Shown here in pieces: positions 26,040 to 33,291 of a stretch of 64,000 nt of DNA. The position numbers were made by a program, and so were the translations under genes. The stretch comes from JANMDS01 sp031430575. Lineage in GTDB: Bacteria; Pseudomonadota; Gammaproteobacteria; Burkholderiales; Casimicrobiaceae. Below the pieces are notes generated by a model. That model was not told where the DNA came from, searched no databases, and saw only the letters and a program-made list of their open reading frames with translations. Where the stretch lies: the NCBI GenBank assembly GCA_031430575.1, contig JANPBT010000017.1:169748-233747 (forward strand). The letters run 5' to 3'. Every line of letters begins with the position of its first letter. Position 1 is the first letter of the stretch.

Positions 26040-26831
26040 TCAACGTAAAAGCGTCGGACCAGTCACAACTTGCCGGGTGATGCATCGCCCTGACGTCTGG
26101 GTCATGAGATCACGTCGGATCATGACAACCTGATCGCCAGTGCGGTCAAAACTCACGTTACCATCCCAACGCCCGACCTCGATACCACCGCAATCGTAAG
26201 TGCCAACCGCGCGAATCTGACTGCCTAGAAAATCACCCTCTGCGATTGGCGCAGTAAAGACGCACCGCTTGCCACCGGTGATTTCATCCGTGGCGGTTAA
26301 CGTGCGCCCGTCGTAGGAAAGCGCAGTTTTGGTCGAAACCGCATAGCTCGCAACGCCGCCCGGGCAATCGCTGCCGCCGACGCACTGGGTGTAATACGTG
26401 CCTGCATAAGCCAGTGGCTTAAACGTAAAGCGCTGCACATCCATATTGCCGGAGCCGCCCGAAAGCGCCCATTCAAAGCGGGCGGTATAGAGGCTCGTGA
26501 AGGTCAGTCGCGCTGTGCCGATTTTGGTATTGGCCACTTTTGATGCGTCGTAAGGCGTGCCGAGCTTTGGCCCAGTGAAGAGCAACACATCGCCTGAAAC
26601 GGCATTGTTGACCACATCTCCAGACATCGTGACCCACATTGAGTCGCCGTTGTTGTCGTAGGTAAACCACGCGATGAAGAGCGTCTCACCCTGTTGGCCC
26701 ACATTTAGGCCTTGACCGGATTGGGTTGGATTCCACCACCAATCGGAGTATTTATTTGCACTTGCCGCGCCAGCAAACGCAAGGGAAACAAAAATCGCGA
26801 CAGCGTGAAAAAAACGTTTTAGATTTGTCAT
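26040..26831 (-). CDS. secreted protein of unknown function
   Basis: 263 residues with a signal peptide (MTNLKRFFHAVAIFVSLAFAGAASA) and a Shine-Dalgarno GGAGG. The mature start (YSDWWWNPTQSGQGLNVGQQ, then LFIAWFTYDNNGDSMW) belongs to a beta-rich repeat motif found in secreted proteins of several Betaproteobacteria and Gammaproteobacteria. The C-terminal half contains paired cysteines (QCVGGSDCPGG, KRCVF, YDCGG, GRCI), probably disulphides. The function is unknown to me. No operon partner. Confidence 0.75.
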   Translation of the reverse strand: MTNLKRFFHAVAIFVSLAFAGAASANKYSDWWWNPTQSGQGLNVGQQGETLFIAWFTYDNNGDSMWVTMSGDVVNNAVSGDVLLFTGPKLGTPYDASKVANTKIGTARLTFTSLYTARFEWALSGGSGNMDVQRFTFKPLAYAGTYYTQCVGGSDCPGGVASYAVSTKTALSYDGRTLTATDEITGGKRCVFTAPIAEGDFLGSQIRAVGTYDCGGIEVGRWDGNVSFDRTGDQVVMIRRDLMTQTSGRCITRQVVTGPTLLR

Positions 26832-26914
26832 GACAACCTCCGATCAAATTCGCGGGATTTCGCGAACGAAATAATCCACCCGCTATTTTGACCCATCGTC
26901 GCATAATTTGTTTT

Positions 26915-27568
26915 ATGAAACTTTACGACTATTTCCGCTCGTCAGCGGCGTACCGCGTTCGCATCGCGCTTAATCTTAAAAATTTAGCGCCCGATCGGGA
27001 ATTTATTCACCTTACGAAAAGTGGCGGCGGGCAATTTTCTGCGGCCTATACCGCGGTCAATCCGCAAGCGCTCGTGCCCGCGCTCATCGACGACGGTGCG
27101 ACGCTCACCCAATCGCTGGCGATCATGGAGTATTTAGACGAAAAACATCCCGCCCCGGCGCTATTACCTGCGGCGCAGTTTTTTGCCCAGCGGGCGCGCG
27201 TACGGGCCATCGCACTGTCGATTTGTTGCGACATTCATCCGCTCAATAATTTACGCGTGCTCAAAACGCTCACCGGCGAGCTCGGTGCGACCGATGCACA
27301 GAAAAACGCCTGGATCGCAAAATGGATTACGACAGGCTTCGCCGCGCTCGAAACCGGGCTCGCGCGATCCCCTGAGACCGGCGCGTTTTGCCATGGAGAC
27401 ACACCGACCATCGCTGATTGCTGCCTCGTGCCGCAGGTATTTTCAGCGCGGCGCTTCAACGTTGATCTAACGCCTTACCCAATCATTTCGCGCATTGATC
27501 TGCATTGCGCGACGATCCCAGCAATCATGGCTGCCCACCCCAAAAACCAACCCGACTTTGAGGCCTAA
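26915..27568 (+). CDS. maiA: maleylacetoacetate isomerase (zeta-class GST)
   Basis: Glutathione-dependent isomerase of tyrosine/homogentisate breakdown, 217 residues. The zeta-class active site SSAAYRVRIALNLK lies at about 9-22; NPQALVPAL and TLTQSLAIMEYLD bind glutathione, and the C-terminal domain carries PTIADCCLVPQV. The ATG at 26915 is chosen because similarity begins with KLYDYFRSS. A DPR copy encodes LLPAAQFF in the loop between domains. A formamidase-like hydrolase follows after 3 bp. Confidence 0.93.
   Translation: MKLYDYFRSSAAYRVRIALNLKNLAPDREFIHLTKSGGGQFSAAYTAVNPQALVPALIDDGATLTQSLAIMEYLDEKHPAPALLPAAQFFAQRARVRAIALSICCDIHPLNNLRVLKTLTGELGATDAQKNAWIAKWITTGFAALETGLARSPETGAFCHGDTPTIADCCLVPQVFSARRFNVDLTPYPIISRIDLHCATIPAIMAAHPKNQPDFEA
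27163..27182 (+). repeat. DPR copy inside maiA
   Basis: Reads LPAAQFF in the interdomain loop; head flank ATTACC, tail GTTTTT. Confidence 0.9.
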
Positions 27569-27571
27569 ACC

Positions 27572-28420
27572 GTGCCCGATCTTATCGTCCATCGCCCTAA
27601 GCTCGCGCTCGATTTCGTGGAGCGTGAATACAACAATCGTGCCCTCGTACCGCAATATCCACAGCACTTGCAGCGCTGGACGACGGCGAGCGAAAACGCA
27701 CGCGAAGGGCATCGATTTACAACCCATCGATTTGGTGCACAACCCAATGCGACGCTCGATCTCTTTGATATTCCAAGCCCAAGTGCCCTTTTCATTTTTA
27801 TTCATGGCGGCTACTGGCGGGCACTCACAAAAGACGATTTTTCATTTATTGCGCCCTCATTCTGCGCCGCAGGTATCGCGCCCGCGATCCTTAATTACGA
27901 TCTCTGCCCAAACGCGACCATCGGCAGCATCATCGACCAAGTCGTCGCGGGGCTGCATTACCTCGACCGTATCCCGCGCATTCCGCAGCGCTGGATTATT
28001 GCTGGCCACTCAGCAGGCGGCCACTTAACCGCAGCGATGTGGTCGCCGTTGGCCAAAATTGCGCCGCAGGTACGCAGCAAAATTGTCGGCGGCATGACGA
28101 TTTCCGGCGTGCATGATCTCGATCCCATGGTTGATTATTCGATTAACGCCGATCTGCGCCTTGATCGTGAGGAAGCGCATCGATTAAGCCCGCTCGCCTA
28201 CACACCCCGCCTGCAAGCCCCGTTGATCGTTGCAGCGGGCGGTGCTGAGTCGAGCGAATTCAAGCGGCAAGCGCAATCGCTGCACGATGCGTGGCCGCAA
28301 GTCTGCCAGCACCAAAAGGCGGGAATCGTCTTCCCACCCAATCTTAACCACTTTACGATTTTGGACGCACTCAGCGATCCCCACCACGGGCTTTTTAAGC
28401 GTATCTCCGCCTTACTTTAA
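27572..28420 (+). CDS. alpha/beta hydrolase, kynurenine formamidase-like
   Basis: 282-residue cytoplasmic alpha/beta hydrolase. The oxyanion motif HGGYW and nucleophile elbow GHSAGGH are those of arylformamidases (kynurenine formamidase) and related esterases; the histidine of the triad is probably in PNLNHFTI. It starts at GTG 27572, 3 bp after maiA, so the two form an aromatic-catabolism operon, which supports the assignment. Two DPR copies lie inside it (FCAAGI and IAPQVR). Confidence 0.82.
   Translation: MPDLIVHRPKLALDFVEREYNNRALVPQYPQHLQRWTTASENAREGHRFTTHRFGAQPNATLDLFDIPSPSALFIFIHGGYWRALTKDDFSFIAPSFCAAGIAPAILNYDLCPNATIGSIIDQVVAGLHYLDRIPRIPQRWIIAGHSAGGHLTAAMWSPLAKIAPQVRSKIVGGMTISGVHDLDPMVDYSINADLRLDREEAHRLSPLAYTPRLQAPLIVAAGGAESSEFKRQAQSLHDAWPQVCQHQKAGIVFPPNLNHFTILDALSDPHHGLFKRISALL
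27859..27876 (-). repeat. DPR copy inside the formamidase-like gene (1 of 2)
   Basis: Gene strand reads FCAAGIAP, the reverse orientation relative to the gene. Confidence 0.9.
28056..28073 (-). repeat. DPR copy inside the formamidase-like gene (2 of 2), variant
   Basis: Reads KIAPQVRS; the first core base is T instead of C, so 10 of 11 core positions match. Confidence 0.8.
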
Positions 28421-28497
28421 ACACCCGGTCACCACCAGGAACGGGTTACACTTCAAACGATAGTTTGAATTGCATTGCGTTTTTTAATGCGGACTGC

Positions 28498-28517
28498 AAT
28501 ACCTGCGGCGCAGTTTT
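28498..28517 (+). repeat. single intergenic DPR copy upstream of fadH
   Basis: Full copy with GTTTT tail, 42 bp before the fadH start. Confidence 0.93.
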
Positions 28518-28559
28518 GCCCCGATTTGTTCACCTGTAGCGCTTACTTCTCTGAAATCT

Positions 28560-30599
28560 ATGTCCCCTGCCTATCCGCACCTTCTCGCCCCGCTCGATCT
28601 GGGATTTACAACCCTTAAAAATCGCGTGTTAATGGGCTCGATGCACACCGGGTTAGAAGATAAATACGAGACCTTTCCGCAACTGGCGGCTTACTTTGCC
28701 GAGCGGGCGCGCGGTGGCGTAGCGCTCATGGTCACCGGCGGTTTTGCACCTAATATTGAAGGCTGGCTCACGCCATTTGGCGGACGACTGGCAACCGCGC
28801 GCGCGGCTGAGAAGCACAAGCAGATCACGCACGCTGTGCACGCGGAAGGCGGAAAAATTGCCCTGCAAATATTGCATGCTGGGCGCTATGGATATTCACC
28901 GTTTTGCGTCGCGCCTTCGGCGATTAAATCTCCGATTTCGAAATACGCTCCGCGCGAACTTTCCGAGCGCGGCATCGAGCGCCAAATTCGCGCGTTTGTC
29001 CGCTGCGCGAAGCTGGCGCAATCGGCAGACTACGACGGCGTTGAAATCATGGGCTCCGAAGGGTATTTGCTGAATGAATTTTTAGTCACAGCCACCAATA
29101 AGCGCACCGATCAATGGGGCGGCACCTACGAAAACCGCATGCGCTTTCCTGTGGAAGTTGTGCGCCGCGTACGGGAAGCAGTCGGCACAAATTTCATCAT
29201 CATTTACCGGCTTTCGCTCATCGATCTCATCCCCGACGGCAGTACGTGGGATGAGGTCGTGCAATTGGCAAAAGCAATTGAGAAAGCGGGTGCAACCCTA
29301 ATCAATTCTGGAATCGGCTGGCACGAAGCTCGGGTGCCGACCATTGCGACGAGCGTGCCCCGTGGTGCATGGTCGTGGTTGGCCAAAAAGCTCAAAGCCG
29401 AAATTACGATTCCCGTGATTACCTCCAATCGATTTAACGTGCCAGAAGCTGCGGACGCCGCGCTCGCCGACGGTGCGGGCGATATGGTCTCAATGGCACG
29501 GCCGTTTTTGGCAGATGCTGATTTTGTCAAAAAAGCCGCCGCGGGAAGGCGCGACGAGATCAACGTCTGTATCGGTTGCAATCAGGCCTGCCTCGATCAT
29601 GTTTTCACTGGCAAAAACGCCAGCTGCCTCGTCAACCCCCGCGCATGTAACGAGACCACGTTAAATTACATCCCGACCAAAGCTCAGAAAAAATTTGCAG
29701 TGGTCGGCGCAGGTCCGGCGGGCATTGCTGCGGCAACGGTGCTTGCCGAGCGTGGGCATACCGTTGATCTTTTCGAAGCCAGCGAACGCGTTGGCGGGCA
29801 ATTGCATATGGCTGCTGCCATTCCGGGTAAGGAGGAATTTCATGAATTCCTGCAATACCTGCGGCGCAGAATTGAGGTCACTGGCGTTAATTTGCATCTC
29901 AATACCCGCGCCTCAGCTACGGCGCTCAGCCAGGCTGGGTACGCCTCGGTTTATATCGCCACTGGCGTGAGCCCGCGTGCGCCCAAAATTGCGGGGCAAG
30001 ACCATCCGATGGTGATGTCCTATATCGATGTGCTCCTCCACAAAAAACCGGTAGGTAAACGGGTTGCGATTATTGGCGCAGGAGGTATTGGCTTTGATGT
30101 CGCCGAGTTTCTCGCGCACGACGCGACGCATCCCTCTTCCACGCTCGATTTGGCCGCGTGGCTGCGTGAATGGGGCGTCACCGACCCTGGCACTTCGCGC
30201 GGCGGTATCGTGCGCGCCATGCCCGCAAGCGCGGCCCGAGAAATAACGCTCTTGCAGCGAAAACCCGGTAAGCTCGGCGCTGGCCTCGGCAAGACCACCG
30301 GCTGGATTCACCGCGCTGGGTTGACCGCAAAAAAAGTACAAATGCTCGGCGGGGTGAACTACGAGCGGATTGACGATCAGGGTCTATTCATTACGTTTGG
30401 TGAAAACCGGGAAAACGGAACTCAACTTAATGTCGACAACGTGATCCTCTGCGCGGGTCAAGAGCCCAATCGCGCACTCTATGACGATCTGATCGAACGC
30501 GGTATCAACGCGCACGTTATCGGTGGCGCGCATATCGCCACCGAGTTGGATGCTAAACGCGCAATCGATCAGGCAGTAAGGCTGGCCGCGATGGCATAG
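28560..30599 (+). CDS. fadH: NADPH-dependent 2,4-dienoyl-CoA reductase
   Basis: Iron-sulfur flavoenzyme that reduces 2,4-dienoyl-CoA during beta-oxidation of unsaturated fatty acids, 679 residues. The N-terminal half is an Old Yellow Enzyme barrel (LKNRVLMGSMHTGLED, then the substrate region DYDGVEIMGSEGYL). The 4Fe-4S cysteines lie in CIGCNQAC and NASCLVNP. The C-terminal half has an FAD fold (VVGAGPAGIAAA) and an NADPH fold (IIGAGGIGFDVAEF). A DPR copy encodes YLRRRIE, the only example of this phase in the window. Confidence 0.95.
   Translation: MSPAYPHLLAPLDLGFTTLKNRVLMGSMHTGLEDKYETFPQLAAYFAERARGGVALMVTGGFAPNIEGWLTPFGGRLATARAAEKHKQITHAVHAEGGKIALQILHAGRYGYSPFCVAPSAIKSPISKYAPRELSERGIERQIRAFVRCAKLAQSADYDGVEIMGSEGYLLNEFLVTATNKRTDQWGGTYENRMRFPVEVVRRVREAVGTNFIIIYRLSLIDLIPDGSTWDEVVQLAKAIEKAGATLINSGIGWHEARVPTIATSVPRGAWSWLAKKLKAEITIPVITSNRFNVPEAADAALADGAGDMVSMARPFLADADFVKKAAAGRRDEINVCIGCNQACLDHVFTGKNASCLVNPRACNETTLNYIPTKAQKKFAVVGAGPAGIAAATVLAERGHTVDLFEASERVGGQLHMAAAIPGKEEFHEFLQYLRRRIEVTGVNLHLNTRASATALSQAGYASVYIATGVSPRAPKIAGQDHPMVMSYIDVLLHKKPVGKRVAIIGAGGIGFDVAEFLAHDATHPSSTLDLAAWLREWGVTDPGTSRGGIVRAMPASAAREITLLQRKPGKLGAGLGKTTGWIHRAGLTAKKVQMLGGVNYERIDDQGLFITFGENRENGTQLNVDNVILCAGQEPNRALYDDLIERGINAHVIGGAHIATELDAKRAIDQAVRLAAMA
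29854..29873 (+). repeat. DPR copy inside fadH
   Basis: Full copy with GAATT tail, read as YLRRRIE. Confidence 0.93.
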
Positions 30600-30662
30600 G
30601 CAATCTCAGACTGCGCAGACGGCGGGAAAAATACGTTTAAAGCCTACCCGCCAGTCATTCCA

Positions 30663-31448
30663 CTACTTTTGGAGTCGAACCACCAAAACGCTGCCTTTGC
30701 GCCCAAACAATCCGTAGATTGCGTCTAAGAGCGAGCCGACCCACTTCAATGCGGACGGGAAATAGAAATTGGTCTGCCCGGCCTTCCACAGTGAAATCAC
30801 GTCGCAACGAGAAAAAGCAGCGCTCAGTGCGGCGACTTTTTCAGGCGTATTGTAGAGATAGTGCACCGGATAATTTTCATACCGATCACCGCCTCGGCTG
30901 CCATGTAAAGATGACAAATAGCGATCTTTAAGCCCCAATGCTTTTAATAAATCAGACGCAGGTGCAAACCAATGCCGTGAGTCAACGGTAAAGCCCCAAA
31001 AAACGCCGCCGTCTTTAAGACTTGCGTGTAACTTGGCGAGGAAAGCCTCAGGTTGATCCAAATGCTCGAGCACCATGACCGCGTAGGCAACATCGACAGC
31101 GTTTTTCTCAAGCGGTGCGCCTTCCAACGAGGTGTAGTGCATCTGCTGAAAGTGCTTGGGAATTGCAATTTCGGTGTCGGGTTCGATCCCGATCAATAAA
31201 TCGCAATGCTGCGCAATTGTGATTTGTGGATCTGGGTGGCCATCAAAACCATGGCCGCAGCCAATATCGAGCGCAACAATATTTTTATGGGTGCGCTTGC
31301 GCGCCTCTAACTCGGCGACCACAAGGTCGCGAAAGACGAATCCACGCCATTCGCCCGACTCATAGCGGCGACGCGTTTCTGAAAAATTAAATTTCACTTT
31401 TTGGTTTGTATTTTTTTGGCAACTAGGGTGGATTCCAATGTGTCTCAC
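30663..31448 (-). CDS. SAM-dependent methyltransferase
   Basis: 261-residue class I methyltransferase. Motif I is ALDIGCGHGFDGHP, and VAYAVMVLEHLDQPEAFLA is the motif II/III region of UbiE/Methyltransf_11-type enzymes. No signal peptide. The start is uncertain: GTG 31448 gives the longest form and GTG 31397 (VKFNFSETRRRY) is another option; neither has a good Shine-Dalgarno. The substrate is unknown and the gene stands alone. Confidence 0.78.
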   Translation of the reverse strand: MRHIGIHPSCQKNTNQKVKFNFSETRRRYESGEWRGFVFRDLVVAELEARKRTHKNIVALDIGCGHGFDGHPDPQITIAQHCDLLIGIEPDTEIAIPKHFQQMHYTSLEGAPLEKNAVDVAYAVMVLEHLDQPEAFLAKLHASLKDGGVFWGFTVDSRHWFAPASDLLKALGLKDRYLSSLHGSRGGDRYENYPVHYLYNTPEKVAALSAAFSRCDVISLWKAGQTNFYFPSALKWVGSLLDAIYGLFGRKGSVLVVRLQK

Positions 31449-31634
31449 GGCAATATTCGAGACAATCGAAAAGCAAAAAACGCTATATTGGAATTAGATA
31501 TGACAATCGTACCATTGTTCAGTGCAGAATTACCTCGCAATTTGACGAAAATATTGTCGCAACAAAGTAATGAATTCCCAACCAACGCTCACGTTTCAAT
31601 TTGCCCATACCCAGCCAGTGAAAAATTCAAATAA

Positions 31635-32567
31635 ATGCGCGCACAGCGTGCGAAAAATAACGCACGTGTCATGATTCTATTGCGTTGCACATTTTCAATT
31701 GTGATCTTGATAATGAGTTTTGGAAGCGCCTCACTCGCGCAGAATGCAAAGCCCATCAATGCACCACTGACCCGAACGGCGATTGAGCAATGCTTAACCA
31801 TCGGCGCGCGGTTGGCATCTGCGACCGCGCCGGTCTGCGACGTGCTTACCGGCAGCAAAGTAATCGGGAAGTCAACGCAGGCAGATGCGATCTACGCTTT
31901 TGAAACGGGCGCATCGGCAGAAAAAGCCCGTGTGCGGGTGCTGGTGATTGGCGCGATTCATGGCGACGAGACTTCCGCCGCGTGGCTGCCTTATCAATGG
32001 ATTTCGCAAGTCTTGCCAAAAGCTGCGTTAGTTAAAAAAGCGCTTTTGATTCGCGTTGTGCCGATGGCTAATCCTGACAATGCGCTGGCACTCATCGCTA
32101 AGCGCACCAATGCCCGCGGCGTTGATCTCAACCGCAATTTCCCAACGCAAAATTGGGTTAAGGAATCTGCAAAATGGTGGGCCGAAACGACAAAAAAAGA
32201 TCCAAGGCGCTGGCCCGGGAACGCGCCTGCTTCGGAGGCGGAGTCCAAGCTTATCATTGCCGAAATTGATCGCTTTAAGCCAACAGTGATCGTGAGCGTG
32301 CATGCGCCGTTTGGCGTGCTTGATTTTGATGGTCTGGGCGTCATTCCGCCCGCGCGAATTGGATCACTCAGGCTTGATACTGTGGGAATTTATCCCGGAA
32401 GCCTTGGCAACTACGCAGGAATGACCCGCGGGATTCCGGTGGTTACGCTTGAGCTGCCTGCCGCCCAGCGGGCGACTTCTATCAAAGAAGCGCAATCGAT
32501 GTGGAACGACTTGAGCGCTTGGCTTGAGCAGCGCGATACCTTAGTAGCGCTTAAAAAAGTCAAATAA
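31635..32567 (+). CDS. M14-family zinc carboxypeptidase (murein peptide amidase-like), secreted
   Basis: 310-residue exported carboxypeptidase of the M14/MpaA type. Zinc ligands appear as H and E in GAIHGDETSAA and H in VSVHAPFGVLDFDG; the catalytic glutamate is in VVTLELP, and GVDLNRNFPT is the substrate-binding motif. A hydrophobic leader runs to SASLAQ. The ATG at 31671 is an alternative start with a shorter leader. Such enzymes trim peptidoglycan peptides. It is convergent with the DUF2059 gene. Confidence 0.84.
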   Translation: MRAQRAKNNARVMILLRCTFSIVILIMSFGSASLAQNAKPINAPLTRTAIEQCLTIGARLASATAPVCDVLTGSKVIGKSTQADAIYAFETGASAEKARVRVLVIGAIHGDETSAAWLPYQWISQVLPKAALVKKALLIRVVPMANPDNALALIAKRTNARGVDLNRNFPTQNWVKESAKWWAETTKKDPRRWPGNAPASEAESKLIIAEIDRFKPTVIVSVHAPFGVLDFDGLGVIPPARIGSLRLDTVGIYPGSLGNYAGMTRGIPVVTLELPAAQRATSIKEAQSMWNDLSAWLEQRDTLVALKKVK

Positions 32568-32602
32568 TCGAGCGCTGGCAAGGGGCGAAACGCCCGTAAT
32601 TT

Positions 32603-32651
32603 GCTTAAAACTGCGCCGCAGGTATTCACTACCTGCGGCGCAGTTTTAAGC
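32603..32651. repeat. DPR inverted pair, head-inward, 22-bp perfect stem
   Basis: Minus copy (core 32611-32621) and plus copy (core 32633-32643) pair perfectly over 22 bp, extending beyond the consensus into GCTTAA / TTAAGC, with a 5-nt TTCAC loop. It lies between the convergent M14 peptidase and DUF2059 genes. Extension of complementarity beyond the repeat suggests selection on the hairpin itself. Confidence 0.93.
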
Positions 32652-32670
32652 GAAAAAAGTGAAACGTGCT

Positions 32671-33195
32671 TTATTTCAAAACATCGAGCGCTTTCATTTC
32701 CTCCATGAAATCACGCATTGCAGGCGCCGCTATGCGTTGCATAAGTTGCGGCATCGCAAGGGCCATTTCTACCGCAATATCACCCGATTTTGCAGCGATG
32801 GATGCGCCCGCGGGTGTCCGAAAAAAAGCAAGCTGCGCGCTTGCTTCATCAAGTGAATAGACTTTGCGCAATGCGCCGTCAATCGTCTTATGCATAAACT
32901 TTTGGCTTTCGTCGGAGGTTAGGCCAAGCTGCATAGTGCGCATATATTTATCAAAAGCGGGCTCGATTTTCGCATCGAAGGCCGTTGAGGTCTCAGGCGA
33001 AGTGGACGCAATCATCGTACGCATTGTCGCCATCGTTTTTTTCATGACATCGCCACTTATCATCAATCGCGCAGCTTTGATCTGCTGCGTGGTCATTATC
33101 TGAGCCAAATCAGCATAAGCGTCCTGCGCAAAAGCATTTGTCGCGGTAAAAAATCCAAACGCGATACTCGTTACTATTTTGGTAAAGCACTTCAT
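32671..33195 (-). CDS. secreted DUF2059 protein
   Basis: 174 residues. The ATG at 33195 has GAGGTG 7 bp upstream, better than the GTG at 33201. Signal peptide to AFAQ, then a helical mature region. The C-terminal segment SLDEASAQLAFFRTPAGASIAAKS matches the DUF2059 signature. Function unknown; other members are periplasmic. It lies between two DPR hairpins, downstream of gyrA. Confidence 0.82.
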   Translation of the reverse strand: MKCFTKIVTSIAFGFFTATNAFAQDAYADLAQIMTTQQIKAARLMISGDVMKKTMATMRTMIASTSPETSTAFDAKIEPAFDKYMRTMQLGLTSDESQKFMHKTIDGALRKVYSLDEASAQLAFFRTPAGASIAAKSGDIAVEMALAMPQLMQRIAAPAMRDFMEEMKALDVLK

Positions 33196-33226
33196 CTTCA
33201 CACCTCAATAAATTCGTCTATTTTAA

Positions 33227-33270
33227 AAAACTAGGCCGCAGGTAATTCATATACCTGCGGCGCAGTTTTT
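33227..33270. repeat. DPR inverted pair, head-inward, left arm decayed
   Basis: Plus copy 33251-33270 is intact; the left arm has CTAGGCCGCAG in place of CTGCGCCGCAG. The 5-nt loop and matching A/T tails are kept. It lies 21 bp beyond the gyrA stop in the terminator position for gyrA. Confidence 0.82.
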
Positions 33271-33291
33271 GCACTTTTAAGCGTTAACGTC

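Noticed and set aside
27430..27443. Extra DPR copy in maiA (GTGCCGCAGGTATTTT)
   Set aside because: Only half the motif matches, and LVPQV is the normal conserved sequence of this enzyme.
30621..30652. GGCGGG / CCCGCC inverted repeat after fadH as a terminator
   Set aside because: A 6-bp stem with a 20-nt loop and no T-run is not convincing.
31401..31634. 77-codon frame between the methyltransferase and M14 peptidase genes
   Set aside because: No ribosome-binding site, no recognisable motif, and base composition is unlike that of the neighbouring genes.
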